From the NCBI RefSeq assembly GCF_000971235.1, contig NZ_BBMB01000003.1:1-64000 (forward strand): a DNA stretch of 64,000 bases, read 5' to 3'. Shown here in pieces: positions 38,976 to 47,711 of this stretch (position 1 is the stretch's first letter; each line of letters opens with the position of its first letter). The position numbers and the translations under genes are program-made. Source of the stretch: Demequina subtropica (GTDB lineage: Bacteria > Actinomycetota > Actinomycetes > Actinomycetales > Demequinaceae). The notes beneath the pieces were generated by a model. The model did not search any database. It was not told where the DNA came from and worked only from the letters and a program-made list of their open reading frames with translations.

Positions 38976-40198
38976 GCGACGCCTCCGTACAGGTCCAGCG
39001 CCGCGTCGACGCCTCCGCCCGCGGGCACGGGGTGGCCCTGACGCCGGAGCACCGCCTCGAGGGACGCGAGCGTCGTGAGCACCGCATCCGTCCTCGCGTT
39101 GTAGCCCATGGTGCCGATGCGCCACACGCGCCCCGCGAGCGGCCCGAAGGACGTGCCGATCTCGATGCCGAAGTCGCGCAGCAAGGAGCCGCGCACGGCC
39201 TCGCCGTCGACGCCGTCCGGGATCACCACCCCGACCACGTTGGCCATCTTGTGCTCGCGGTCGCCATACACCTCGAGCCCGAGGCCCTCGACGCCGGCGA
39301 GCATCGCGCGCCCGTGAAGCAGGTGACGCTCCTGATAGGCGGGAAGCCCTGCCTCGAGGATGATCCGCGCGCACTCGCGCGCGCCGTAGAGCATCGTGGT
39401 CGCTTCGGTGTGGTGGTTGAGCCGGCGCGGGGACCAGTAGTCGAAGATCATCGCGAGGTCGAGGTAGTTCGAACGGATCGGGTGCGCCGTCACGGGGTCC
39501 CCCGCGTCGCGGATCCCGGCCTCGATGGACCGCCGCGCCTCGATCACCTCGACCGCGCGCGGGGAGAACGTCGCGGGCGCGGAGCCCGAGGGCCCGCCCA
39601 GGCACTTCTGCAGCCCCGCGGTCGCGGCGTCCACGCCCCACGCGTCCGTGGGGAACGGGTTGCCGCCGAGCGTCGCGGTGACGTCCGCGTAGAGCAGGCA
39701 CTCGAAGCGGTCGCACAGCTCCCGCAGGCCGTCGAACGGCTGCATCATCGTGGTCGAGGTGTCCCCGTGGACCATGGCGAGGACCTTGGGGCGGACACGC
39801 TCCATCGCCGCCGCGATGTCCTCGAGCGGGACCACGGTGCCCCAGGGCGCGTCCACGGTGCTCACCTCCGCACCGCATCGCTCCGCGATCTCCACCAGGA
39901 GGTGCCCGAAGCGCCCCATCACCGGGACCAGCACCCGATCGCCGGGCTCGAGCAGCGACACGAGCGCCGCCTCGATCGCGCCGCGGGACGTGGTGTCCAC
40001 CAGCAGCGTCTGCTGGTTCTCGGTCTCGAAGACTCCGCGGTACAGGTCCATGACCTCGTTCATGGCCGCGGTCATGTACGGGTCGTACTGCCCCACCAGC
40101 TGCGCCGACATCGCTCGCAGCACGCGCGGGTCGGCCGTGATGGGACCGGGGCCCATGAGCAGGCGCGCGGGCGGGTCGATCGGGCCTGGCAGGGACAT
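38972..40198 (-). CDS. pucG: (S)-ureidoglycine-glyoxylate aminotransferase
   Basis: A 408-residue fold-type I PLP aminotransferase of the alanine-glyoxylate/PucG group. Marks: LLMGPGPITADPRVL at the start, LLVDTTSRGAIEAAL, HGDTSTTMMQP, and the PLP Lys in AGLQKCLGGPSG. In Bacillus, PucG transfers the amino group of ureidoglycine to glyoxylate, giving oxalurate and glycine. Coupling to allC supports this. GGAGG precedes the ATG by 4 nt. A partial copy of the ATGT-N11-ACAT motif lies just upstream (40213-40231). Confidence 0.88.
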   Translation of the reverse strand: MSLPGPIDPPARLLMGPGPITADPRVLRAMSAQLVGQYDPYMTAAMNEVMDLYRGVFETENQQTLLVDTTSRGAIEAALVSLLEPGDRVLVPVMGRFGHLLVEIAERCGAEVSTVDAPWGTVVPLEDIAAAMERVRPKVLAMVHGDTSTTMMQPFDGLRELCDRFECLLYADVTATLGGNPFPTDAWGVDAATAGLQKCLGGPSGSAPATFSPRAVEVIEARRSIEAGIRDAGDPVTAHPIRSNYLDLAMIFDYWSPRRLNHHTEATTMLYGARECARIILEAGLPAYQERHLLHGRAMLAGVEGLGLEVYGDREHKMANVVGVVIPDGVDGEAVRGSLLRDFGIEIGTSFGPLAGRVWRIGTMGYNARTDAVLTTLASLEAVLRRQGHPVPAGGGVDAALDLYGGVA

Positions 40199-40225
40199 GG
40201 GGCCTCCGCGAAATGTTGATGTGAC

Positions 40226-41806
40226 TTACACAGTGTGCCCGAGCGATGTTTCACCTGGATTGCGCAGGACCGCCTCGAGCGCGAGCCCCTTCTCGATCAG
40301 GTCGAGGTCGGAGCCGCGCGGCCCGACCAGGCACACGCCGACCGGACCGGCGAAGGTGTCCAGGAGCGGCACCGAGAGGGCGGGACGGCCCGTGAGGCCC
40401 GCGATCGCGGTGATCGAGAGCGTGGCCCGACGGCGCTCCTCCAGCTCGGACTCGTGCGCCCCGAGCGACGGCGCCGACGACGACGCCGAGGGGATGACCA
40501 GGACGGCGTTGCCGAGCGCGAGGTCCAGCTCCGCGGCGAGGATCCCCGCGTCGGCGAGCGCATCCTCCTCCTGGCTCGCCGTGACGGAGCGCGCGAAGTC
40601 GAAGCGCGCCTGGATGTCGGGAGCGAGGGCACCGGGATGCGACTCGACCCACTCGCCGTCGGAGGCCCATGCCTGCGCCGACTGCGTGACGCGGAACGCC
40701 GTGAAGAGCTGGTCGAGCGGCGGCACGTCCACCGGCGCCACCCGCATCTGCGCGACGGCGAGCCTCGCGAGCACCGCGTCGAAGGAGGCACGCACCCCGG
40801 CGGTGCACGCCATCATCACGGCCGGGGCCGCGAGCAGGGACGAGTCGGCGCGCACCTGCGGCTCGCCGGCGAGGCCCACCTTGGCGACCCTGCGCATGGT
40901 CTCGCCGTCACGCGTGAGCCAGCCGACGGTGTCGTAGCGGGGCGCCAAGGGCGCGACCCCGTCGAGGCTCACCGCGCCATGCGTGGGACGCAGCCCCCAC
41001 AGCCCCTGATACGAGGCGGGGATCCGGATCGAGCCGGCCGTGTCGGTGCCGAGGCCGATGCTCGCGTGGCCCAGCGCCACGGCGCTCGCCGGCCCCGAGC
41101 TCGAGCCGCCGGGGATCGCCCCCGGCACGGCAGGGTTGGGCGGGGTGCCGTAGTCCGGGTTGAGCCCCGCGATCGAGTACGCGAACTGATCCGTCTGCGC
41201 GATCCCGGTCACGCTCGCGCCCGCGTCGAGCAGCGCCTGGACCGCCGGCGCGGTCACGGTCTCCACCGGAGCCTCCGCGAGGTAGGTCTTCACCCCGACC
41301 CCGATCCGCTGGCCCGCGATCGCGAAGAGGTCCTTCACGGCGACGGTCTCGCCGGCGAGCGCCCCCTGGGAGGCGCCCGCGACCAGCGGGTTGCCGGCGA
41401 CCCTCCAGATGCGAGGGTCGAGCACCGGGGCCGGCGCGGCCACGAGCGCGGCGGCGATGCGCCACACCCCGTCCGATGACCGCCGCCACAGCTGGGTCAC
41501 CACGCCGCGCCCCCCGGACGTCGGCTTGTTGACGGAGACCACGTGCGCGGCATCCGCACCCGCGAGGTGGATGCGCAGCTCGAGCACCTCCCGCGCGCCC
41601 GCGCCGCCGCGTCGCGCCCGGAACCCCGTGATGCGATCGTGGCCGGACAGGAGGCCCGACCTGTCCACGCGCAAGGTGTCGGGCCCGCGCTCGAACGCCT
41701 CCGCGAGCGCCTCCAGGTCGTCGGCGACGAGCGCCGCCTCGTAGGCGCGCACCGCCTCGACCAGGCCCTCGGGCGGCTCGGCGCCCCCCTCGACATGAAC
41801 CCTCAT
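40226..41806 (-). CDS. AtzH/HpxZ-like domain fused to amidase; candidate oxalurate amidohydrolase
   Basis: A 526-residue fusion. Residues about 5-130 are an AtzH-like (DUF3225, NTF2-fold) domain (EAVRAYEAALVADDLEALAE; VVTQLWRRSSDGVWRI). The rest is an amidase-signature enzyme with catalytic Lys (ETVAVKDLFAIAG), cis-Ser (GGSSSGPASA) and nucleophile Ser (GTDTAGSIRIPAS). In Klebsiella the separate proteins HpxZ (DUF3225) and HpxY (amidase) serve oxalurate breakdown. Here they are one chain next to pucG, whose product is oxalurate. GAGGAGG precedes the ATG; it overlaps the formamidase-like gene by 4 bp. Allophanate or another amide are alternative substrates. Confidence 0.75.
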   Translation of the reverse strand: MRVHVEGGAEPPEGLVEAVRAYEAALVADDLEALAEAFERGPDTLRVDRSGLLSGHDRITGFRARRGGAGAREVLELRIHLAGADAAHVVSVNKPTSGGRGVVTQLWRRSSDGVWRIAAALVAAPAPVLDPRIWRVAGNPLVAGASQGALAGETVAVKDLFAIAGQRIGVGVKTYLAEAPVETVTAPAVQALLDAGASVTGIAQTDQFAYSIAGLNPDYGTPPNPAVPGAIPGGSSSGPASAVALGHASIGLGTDTAGSIRIPASYQGLWGLRPTHGAVSLDGVAPLAPRYDTVGWLTRDGETMRRVAKVGLAGEPQVRADSSLLAAPAVMMACTAGVRASFDAVLARLAVAQMRVAPVDVPPLDQLFTAFRVTQSAQAWASDGEWVESHPGALAPDIQARFDFARSVTASQEEDALADAGILAAELDLALGNAVLVIPSASSSAPSLGAHESELEERRRATLSITAIAGLTGRPALSVPLLDTFAGPVGVCLVGPRGSDLDLIEKGLALEAVLRNPGETSLGHTV

Positions 41807-42891
41807 CGGACCTCCTCGAAGTCGGCACGGCGGATGCGGGCGTGGACCCCTGTGACCAGGTCCACCACCTGCGAGATCTCGAAGTCCGTCGCGGCGGACA
41901 GGTACGCGTACGCGAGGTGCGGCTCCATCCCGTAGCGGGCGCCCAGCAGCGCGATCGCCTGGCGGACGCACGCCCGCATCGCCTCGTCCAGGTCCGCGTC
42001 CATCCCGGTGGGCATGAGGTGCGTCGCATCGGCCGCGAGCGGCGAGGCCAGGGCGCCGAACTCGCGCGCCGCCTCGGCCGCGTCGACCACGTCGAGACGC
42101 ACGCGCACGCGGAGTGACGCCTCGAGCGCCGTGAGCGCCACCTCGCCGTTCCCCTGGGCGAAGTGCGGATCGCCCACGTATGCGAGCGCGCCTTCGACCT
42201 GGACCGGGATGTGGAGCGTCGCGCCGGCCGTGAGATGGCGGATGTCGATGTTGCCGCCGTGGGGCCCCGGGGGCACCGAGTGCGCCCGCTCGTCGGTATC
42301 GGTCGCGACGCCCATGATCCCCAGGAACGGCGCGAGCGGGAAGCTCACGGACCGCTCGCCGCCGTCGCTGAGCGGCAGACGTCCGCGCCAGGTCCCGTCC
42401 GGATCCGGCGAGATGGGCGTAAAGACCGAGACGTCGTCCGGCCCCGCGGGCATCTCGCCGGGAAGGGCGCCGCGGCCGTGCCGGTTCGAGATCACGCCGT
42501 AGGGCACGCGCGGCGTCGCGTCGAGCAGCGTGATCGCGAGCAGGTCGCCCGGCCGGGCGCCGCGGACCTCGATGGGCCCCGTGACCACGTGCGGCCCGTC
42601 CCCCTCGGCGCGAGTGCGGGTCGCGGCGATCGCGATCGCGTCCTCGAGGACGTCCTCGGGCGCGACGCCGTGGCGCGCGAAGAACGCGAGCGGGTCGGAG
42701 CCCTGGTCCGGCAGGAGACCCTCATGGCTCACGGTGTCGATCACCAGCTCGGCACCGGGGTCCACCGCGAGGACGGGCACGTCGCCACGCGCCGGAAGCC
42801 TTCCCCAGTGCACCTGAGCGGGATCCGCGGCGAGGTACGGGACCCCGTCCACGCCGCGACCCGGCTGCAGTGTCCCCTGGTAGTCCCCCAT
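41803..42891 (-). CDS. Acetamidase/formamidase (FmdA/AmdA) family protein
   Basis: A 362-residue member of the FmdA_AmdA family of metal-dependent small-amide hydrolases. Conserved segments: VDTVSHEGLLPDQG, VVTGPIEVRGARPGDLLAI, PPGPHGGNIDIRHLTAG, YVGDPHFAQGNGE and the acidic ALTALEAS. GAGGGGA lies before the ATG. It is translationally coupled to the AtzH-amidase fusion and starts the four-gene run with pucG and allC. In this setting oxamate or formamide are plausible substrates. The substrate is inference. Confidence 0.8.
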   Translation of the reverse strand: MGDYQGTLQPGRGVDGVPYLAADPAQVHWGRLPARGDVPVLAVDPGAELVIDTVSHEGLLPDQGSDPLAFFARHGVAPEDVLEDAIAIAATRTRAEGDGPHVVTGPIEVRGARPGDLLAITLLDATPRVPYGVISNRHGRGALPGEMPAGPDDVSVFTPISPDPDGTWRGRLPLSDGGERSVSFPLAPFLGIMGVATDTDERAHSVPPGPHGGNIDIRHLTAGATLHIPVQVEGALAYVGDPHFAQGNGEVALTALEASLRVRVRLDVVDAAEAAREFGALASPLAADATHLMPTGMDADLDEAMRACVRQAIALLGARYGMEPHLAYAYLSAATDFEISQVVDLVTGVHARIRRADFEEVR

Positions 42892-42927
42892 GCGGTGTCC
42901 CCTCGGTGGCCGTTCCGGGCCGTGCCC

Positions 42928-42946
42928 TAGTCTTGGGCCGAGACTA
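42928..42946. promoter_or_regulatory. Operator-like dyad between formamidase-like and DUF1275 genes
   Basis: TAGTCT-N7-AGACTA, perfect 6-bp arms in the 113-bp divergent region. TAGTCT could also serve as a -10 for the DUF1275 gene. Confidence 0.45.
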
Positions 42947-43004
42947 CAGCCGCCCCGCGTCGCATCCTCGGATCCCGATCGCGGCCGTCCCCATCGGAGG
43001 TCCC

Positions 43005-43709
43005 GTGCTCGACCGCATGCGCCGCAACCCCGCGAGCGCCCACCTGGGCCTCATGCTCGCGCTCACGTTCTCGACCGGCATCATCGACGCCGTCGGCTAC
43101 CTGGGGCTCGACCGCGTGTTCACGGGCAACATGACGGGCAACGTGGTCATCCTCGGCATGGGTCTCGCGGGCGATACCGGGCTGCCGATCGTGGGCCCCC
43201 TCATCGCGCTCGCGGCCTTCATGGGCGGCGCCGCGGTCGGAGGCCGGGCGTTGCGCGGCGCGGAGGCCGCCTGGACGGCGCGCCACACCGTGCTGTTCGG
43301 CGCCGTCGGGCTCGCGATCGCGGCGGCCGCGGTGCCTGCCTCGCTGCTCGAGCCCGAGGAGACGGCGCTGCAGTACGCCATCACGGCCGCGCTGGGTCTC
43401 GCGATGGGCTGCCAGGCCGCGGCCGCGCGCCACGTCGCGGTCAAGGACGTCACGACCGTGGTGGTGACCTCGACGATCACCGGGCTGGCCTCGGACTCGG
43501 TCCTCGGCTCCGGCGGCGGGCAGCCGTGGAAGCGGCGCGCGGGGGCGATCGTGCTCATCGGCGCCGGCGCGCTCACGGGGGCGCTGCTGCTCAAGGCGCA
43601 CATCGGGCTCGGGATGGCGCTGTCTGCGGTCCTCACGCTCGTGGTGGCGTGGCTCGGGCACGTGACGCACCCGAGCCGGCTCGCCCGCCTTCCCTACGAC
43701 CAGGACTGA
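43005..43709 (+). CDS. DUF1275 (YoaK-like) membrane protein
   Basis: A 234-residue protein with about six membrane helices. Family features: TGIIDAVGYLGLDRVFTGNMTGNVV near the N-terminus, GLAMGCQAAAARHVAVKDVTT in the middle and a C-terminal helix ALSAVLTLVVAWLG. Function is not established; it may be a transporter. GGAGG lies 4 nt before the GTG start, better than an ATG five codons in. It diverges from the formamidase-like gene across a dyad, so a link to amide or purine uptake is possible. Confidence 0.82.
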   Translation: MLDRMRRNPASAHLGLMLALTFSTGIIDAVGYLGLDRVFTGNMTGNVVILGMGLAGDTGLPIVGPLIALAAFMGGAAVGGRALRGAEAAWTARHTVLFGAVGLAIAAAAVPASLLEPEETALQYAITAALGLAMGCQAAAARHVAVKDVTTVVVTSTITGLASDSVLGSGGGQPWKRRAGAIVLIGAGALTGALLLKAHIGLGMALSAVLTLVVAWLGHVTHPSRLARLPYDQD

Positions 43710-43741
43710 GAAGCGTCCCTCTATCAGGGAGAACACGAGGA

Positions 43742-43771
43742 CTTGAGTCCTTGTCGCTCAAGTCCTATCCT
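43742..43771 (+). promoter_or_regulatory. HspR-type HAIR operator inside the hsp20 promoter
   Basis: CTTGAGT-N7-GCTCAAG (43742-43762) matches the HAIR consensus CTTGAGT-N7-ACTCAAG at 13 of 14 positions. It overlaps -35 TTGAGT (43743-43748) and a 17-bp spacer leading to -10 TATCCT (43766-43771). Repression by HspR with heat-shock release is expected. hspR is not in the window. Confidence 0.88.
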
Positions 43772-43850
43772 GGCCTTGGAGCGCCATCGAGCGCTCGCCC
43801 GTGAGGGCGCCAACCCTTCCGGGCCACCCATCCTTGAAGGAGGTCAGATC

Positions 43851-44297
43851 ATGGCACGAGAGGTTCTTCGTCGTTCGGTTCCGGCCGCTGCCGCCAGCCC
43901 GTGGCCGGACGATTTCCAGCGCATCGTCCAGCAGTTCTTCGGCGACACCGACACGGCGCTCGCGGGAGCCTTCTCCCCCGCCCTCGACGTCGAGGAGAGC
44001 GAGGACGGCTTCACGATGCACATCGAGCTGCCGGGCGTGAAGCCCGAGGAGGTCGACGTCTCGCTCGAGGAGAACGTGCTCACCGTGTCCGGCAAGCGCG
44101 ACTTCTACGACGAGAAGGACGTCGAGGGCTTCCGACGGGTCGAGCGCCGCTTCGGCAGCTTCCACCGCGCCGTCCGCCTGCCCGACCGCGTCGACCCCGA
44201 CCAGGTCGCCGCGACCTACAAGGACGGCCTGCTCACGGTCACGGTCGCCAAGTCCGAGGCCGCGAAGCCGCGCCGGATCCAGGTCAGCACCGACTGA
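43851..44297 (+). CDS. Hsp20 small heat-shock protein
   Basis: A 148-residue alpha-crystallin-domain chaperone that holds unfolding proteins in solution. An N-terminal arm (VPAAAASPWPDDFQRIVQQF) precedes the ACD (about 45-140), with ELPGVKPEEVDVSLEENVLTV, FRRVERRFGSFHRAVRLPD and the conserved A-x-x-x-n-GvL motif as ATYKDGLLTV. The C-terminal I-x-V appears as IQV. GAAGGAGGT precedes the ATG. The 5' leader contains a small hairpin (GAGCGC/GCGCTC, 43779-43796). It is under a HAIR operator. Confidence 0.93.
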   Translation: MAREVLRRSVPAAAASPWPDDFQRIVQQFFGDTDTALAGAFSPALDVEESEDGFTMHIELPGVKPEEVDVSLEENVLTVSGKRDFYDEKDVEGFRRVERRFGSFHRAVRLPDRVDPDQVAATYKDGLLTVTVAKSEAAKPRRIQVSTD

Positions 44298-44305
44298 CCC
44301 TCGCC

Positions 44306-44334
44306 GAGGCCCGGGGGGTACGCTCCCGGGCCTC
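44306..44334. terminator. Bidirectional terminator between hsp20 and the AfsR-like gene
   Basis: GAGGCCCGGG-N9-CCCGGGCCTC, a perfect 10-bp stem just after the hsp20 stop and touching the convergent stop. Confidence 0.8.
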
Positions 44335-47311
44335 AGCCCGTCGCGGCACGGGCGCCGGCGATGACCCGGTCGAACGAGAGCGCTGCGCCCTCCCCCGCCA
44401 GTCGCGTGAACCCCTCGCGACCCAGGGCGTCCTCGGCCTCGCGTCGCGCGCTCGTCACGTCGCACGCGACGTGCCAGCGGAACGTGCGCATGCAGACGGA
44501 CGAGGCGCCTAGCAGGCGCGCACGCTCCGCAGGGTCCTCGACCACGCCGGCAGCGACCTCGACGGCGTCGCCGAGCGGCAGCGCCCAGCCCGCCTCGTCC
44601 AGCATCTCGAGCCCCTCGGAGACGAGCTCCCTCGCCCGCTCGGGGCGACGCGCCTCCCAGGCGACGCGCGAGCCCGCGATGAGCGCCACGGCGAGCCTGT
44701 TGCCCCGTCCCAGCCCGCGCCAGCGCTCGAGCTCGCCGACGCATCGCGCCAGCGCGGCCTCGGGGTCGCCGCGGTGCGCGAGCAGCAGCGCGTCGGTCAT
44801 GTCGACCCGCGCATGCATCTCCTCGAAGCCGTGGCGGACGCACAGGTCGCGCGCCCGCGCGTCGGCCTCCGCCGCCTCGTCGAGCCACGCACGGGGCCCC
44901 GCGGACGCGTCGACGTGCGCGGCGGCCAGCGCCTCGGCGAGGCCCGCGAGCAGCCCCGCCTCGGCCTCGGGATGCCCACCCGCGCGTGCGCAGGCCTCGC
45001 GCCCCAGCTCGTGAGACTCCGCGTAGAGCCCCTGATCCGCGAGCGCCGAGGCCCGCCAGTAGTCGACCCAGAGGCGACCCGCGGCGTCCTCGGTCTCCGC
45101 ATACGCGCGGGCGGCGGCCGCGAGCCTGCTCAGGGCGACGTCGTGCCGCCCGTCGATGTTCGCGATCGCGCCGGAGAGCTGGAGCGCGGGTCCGGCCGCC
45201 GCGGGCTCGAGGGCCTCCAGCGCACCCGACGAGGCTAGCCGCTCGCCCCACTCGCTTTGCACGCCGTAGCGGCCGGTGTTGATGAGCGACCATCCCGCAC
45301 CCGTGCCGATCCGTGCGGCGCAGGCCCAGTCCCCCCTCGCGAGCGCGCGATCGAACGCGAGCTCGGCGTCGAGGATCAGATCGTCGAGGCGGCGGTACCA
45401 GCGGGTCGTCTCGAACATGAGGCGCGCGCCCACTTCGCTCATGCTCGCCGCCACCCACTCGCCGTGGCGCTTCTCGACCCCGGGTGCATCGTCGCCGAGC
45501 CGCTCCGCCGCGAACTGACGCACGGTCTCGAGCAGCCGGAAGCGTCCGCCGGAGGAGCGCTCCACGACGGACGCGTCGACCAGGTCGCCCAGCGTCGCGA
45601 TCAGCGAGGCGGCCTCGGTCCCCGGCTCCGCGCAGACCGTCACCACCGCATCCGCGGAGAACGGGGCCGCGAACACCGACAGGCGCGCGAGCAGGGAGCG
45701 CTGCGCATCGGTCAGCAGCTCATGGCTCCACGCGATCGCGGCCCGCAGCGTCCGATGGCGCGGCACCGCCGCGCCGCCGGACGTGAGCAGCACCAGGCTC
45801 GCCCCGAGGCGCTCGTCCAGCTCGGCGAGCGCGATGCCGCCGATGCGTGCCGCGGCGAGCTCGAGCGCGAGCGGCACCCCGTCGAGGCGGCGGCAGATCG
45901 CCGCGACGTGGACCGCGGCCGCGGCCGTGAGCTCGAGGTCCGGGTCGGCGCGGCGGGCCCGCTCGACGAAGAGTCGCCCGGACGCGCACGCCATCACCGC
46001 ATCGGGGGTGTCCGCCGTCGGGACCCCGAGCGTGGGGATCCGCCATCGCTGCTCCCCCACCGCGTGGAGGGGCGTGCGGCTGGTGGTGAGCACCGCGACG
46101 CCCGGGCACGCGCCGAGCAGCGCGTCGATGAGCCGCGCGACGCCGTCCGCGACGTGCTCGCAGTTGTCGAGCACGAGGAGCGTGTCGGTGGGCGCGAGCC
46201 GCTCGAGCAGCACCGGCAGCGGCGTCCGCGCGATCTGCTCGGGGAGGCCGACCGCGCGCATCGTGTGCTGCACCACCCGCGAGCCGTCCGCGAGGCCGGC
46301 GAGGGACACCCACCGCACCTCGCGCGCGGACGATGCGAGGTGAGCGACGCGCAGCGCGAGGCGCGTCTTCCCCGAGCCTCCCGCGCCGACGATCGTGACG
46401 CACCGTTCGGTCGCGAGGAGGTCGGACACCCGCCCGAGCTCGTCCTCGCGACCGATGAGCGTGCCGCGCTCCGCGGGGAGCCACGCGGCTCCCGCGGTGC
46501 CCGCGCGACGAGGCGCGGCGGCCCGCACCGGCGTGGGGTCGGCGACGCGGCCGTCCTCGTGCGCACGCAGCAGCTCGAGGTACCGCCGCTCGATGGAGGG
46601 ATCGGGTTCGACGCCCAGCTCGTCGGCGAGCGCCGCGCGGAGCCGCTCGTGCGCGCGCAGCGCATCGCCGCGCCGCCCGACCGCCGCGAGAGCCTCCATG
46701 AGGATCGCCCCGACGCGTTCATCCGAGGGCTCGCGCGACGCTCGCTCCTCGAGCTCGGGCACCGCCGCGGCCGCGGCGCCTTCCGCGACCTGCCGTTCGA
46801 GCCGAGCGACCCGCACGGCCTGGTGGAGCCCGTCGAGCCGCGCCGCCTCCGCCTCGGCGAACGGGAGCGCGACGTCGGGATACGGCGCACCCACGCGAAG
46901 CGCCGAGGCCGCCTCGAGCTGCTCGAGAGTCGCAGGGCAGGCGGCCAGGCAGGCGGCCGCGGCGTCCTCGAAGAGGCCGACGTCCACGTGCGCGCGGGGG
47001 AGGTCGAGGACGTAGCCGGCGGGGACGGTCCGCAGGACCCCGTCGCCCAGCAGCGGCCTCAGCTGCGACACATAGGTCTGGATCACCTTCGCGGAGCTGC
47101 GCGGCGGACCCCCGGGCCACATCGCCTCGGTGATCGCATCGACCGGCACGGGCCGGCCCACATGCGAGGCGAGCAGCGCGAGCAGGGCGCGGCGACCCGC
47201 CCCGGGAACCGGCGTCGGGACGCCGCCTCGCACGATCGCGACCTCGCCGAACGCGCGCACCGCGACGGCGGCGCCGTCCTGCGCCTCCGGCGTTGACCGC
47301 GTCTCGACCAT
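44333..47311 (-). CDS. AfsR/SARP-like regulator with BTAD, NB-ARC and TPR-like domains
   Basis: A 992-residue signal-transduction regulator. Residues about 15-100 are an OmpR-like winged helix (VRAFGEVAIVRGG; PPRSSAKVIQTYVSQLRPLLG). About 105-250 is the BTAD. Then an STAND ATPase with P-loop GAGGSGKT (309-316) and Walker B LLVLDNCEHV. The C-terminal half is alpha-helical, TPR-like. Such proteins activate secondary metabolism or stress genes in response to an ATP-driven switch. GGGGAG precedes the ATG. The 54-bp divergent gap to a small membrane protein gene suggests that gene as a target. Confidence 0.88.
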   Translation of the reverse strand: MVETRSTPEAQDGAAVAVRAFGEVAIVRGGVPTPVPGAGRRALLALLASHVGRPVPVDAITEAMWPGGPPRSSAKVIQTYVSQLRPLLGDGVLRTVPAGYVLDLPRAHVDVGLFEDAAAACLAACPATLEQLEAASALRVGAPYPDVALPFAEAEAARLDGLHQAVRVARLERQVAEGAAAAAVPELEERASREPSDERVGAILMEALAAVGRRGDALRAHERLRAALADELGVEPDPSIERRYLELLRAHEDGRVADPTPVRAAAPRRAGTAGAAWLPAERGTLIGREDELGRVSDLLATERCVTIVGAGGSGKTRLALRVAHLASSAREVRWVSLAGLADGSRVVQHTMRAVGLPEQIARTPLPVLLERLAPTDTLLVLDNCEHVADGVARLIDALLGACPGVAVLTTSRTPLHAVGEQRWRIPTLGVPTADTPDAVMACASGRLFVERARRADPDLELTAAAAVHVAAICRRLDGVPLALELAAARIGGIALAELDERLGASLVLLTSGGAAVPRHRTLRAAIAWSHELLTDAQRSLLARLSVFAAPFSADAVVTVCAEPGTEAASLIATLGDLVDASVVERSSGGRFRLLETVRQFAAERLGDDAPGVEKRHGEWVAASMSEVGARLMFETTRWYRRLDDLILDAELAFDRALARGDWACAARIGTGAGWSLINTGRYGVQSEWGERLASSGALEALEPAAAGPALQLSGAIANIDGRHDVALSRLAAAARAYAETEDAAGRLWVDYWRASALADQGLYAESHELGREACARAGGHPEAEAGLLAGLAEALAAAHVDASAGPRAWLDEAAEADARARDLCVRHGFEEMHARVDMTDALLLAHRGDPEAALARCVGELERWRGLGRGNRLAVALIAGSRVAWEARRPERARELVSEGLEMLDEAGWALPLGDAVEVAAGVVEDPAERARLLGASSVCMRTFRWHVACDVTSARREAEDALGREGFTRLAGEGAALSFDRVIAGARAATG

Positions 47312-47365
47312 GCGTCGACTCCCCCCGCGGAGGCTCGAGGCACCACCGTCCCGAAGGAGGAGATC

Positions 47366-47707
47366 ATGAAGGCACCCGACACCACCCGCACACCCACCGT
47401 CCCCAGCACCCTAACCTCGGCCCCTGGCCCCGTGGTAGGGGCGGACGCGATCCGGATCCTCGGCGAGGCCACGGCCGAGACGTTCGCCCGCGTCACGCGC
47501 GCGCTCGCCGTCGCGGGGCTCGTGCTGCTCGCGGCCGTGCTCCTCGCGGCCGGTATCGGCGCCGTGGCGTCCGCGGCGCCCGCGATGGACCCGGCGGTCG
47601 ACGACCTGTCGCCGCTCGGCGGCATGGTCGAGGGAGCGCTCGGCGACGCCGTCGACGATGTGCTCTCGCCCCTGTCCGGCCGCGCGGTCGACTCCTACAT
47701 CGAGTAG
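47366..47707 (+). CDS. Small membrane protein opposite the AfsR-like regulator
   Basis: A 113-residue protein with a Thr/Pro-rich N-terminus, one strongly hydrophobic helix (about residues 45-72, LAVAGLVLLAAVLLAAGIGAV) and an acidic C-terminal tail. GAAGGAGG lies just before the ATG, one of the best ribosome sites in the window. No family is recognised. Position suggests control by the AfsR-like protein. The role is unknown. Confidence 0.65.
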   Translation: MKAPDTTRTPTVPSTLTSAPGPVVGADAIRILGEATAETFARVTRALAVAGLVLLAAVLLAAGIGAVASAAPAMDPAVDDLSPLGGMVEGALGDAVDDVLSPLSGRAVDSYIE

Positions 47708-47711
47708 GACG

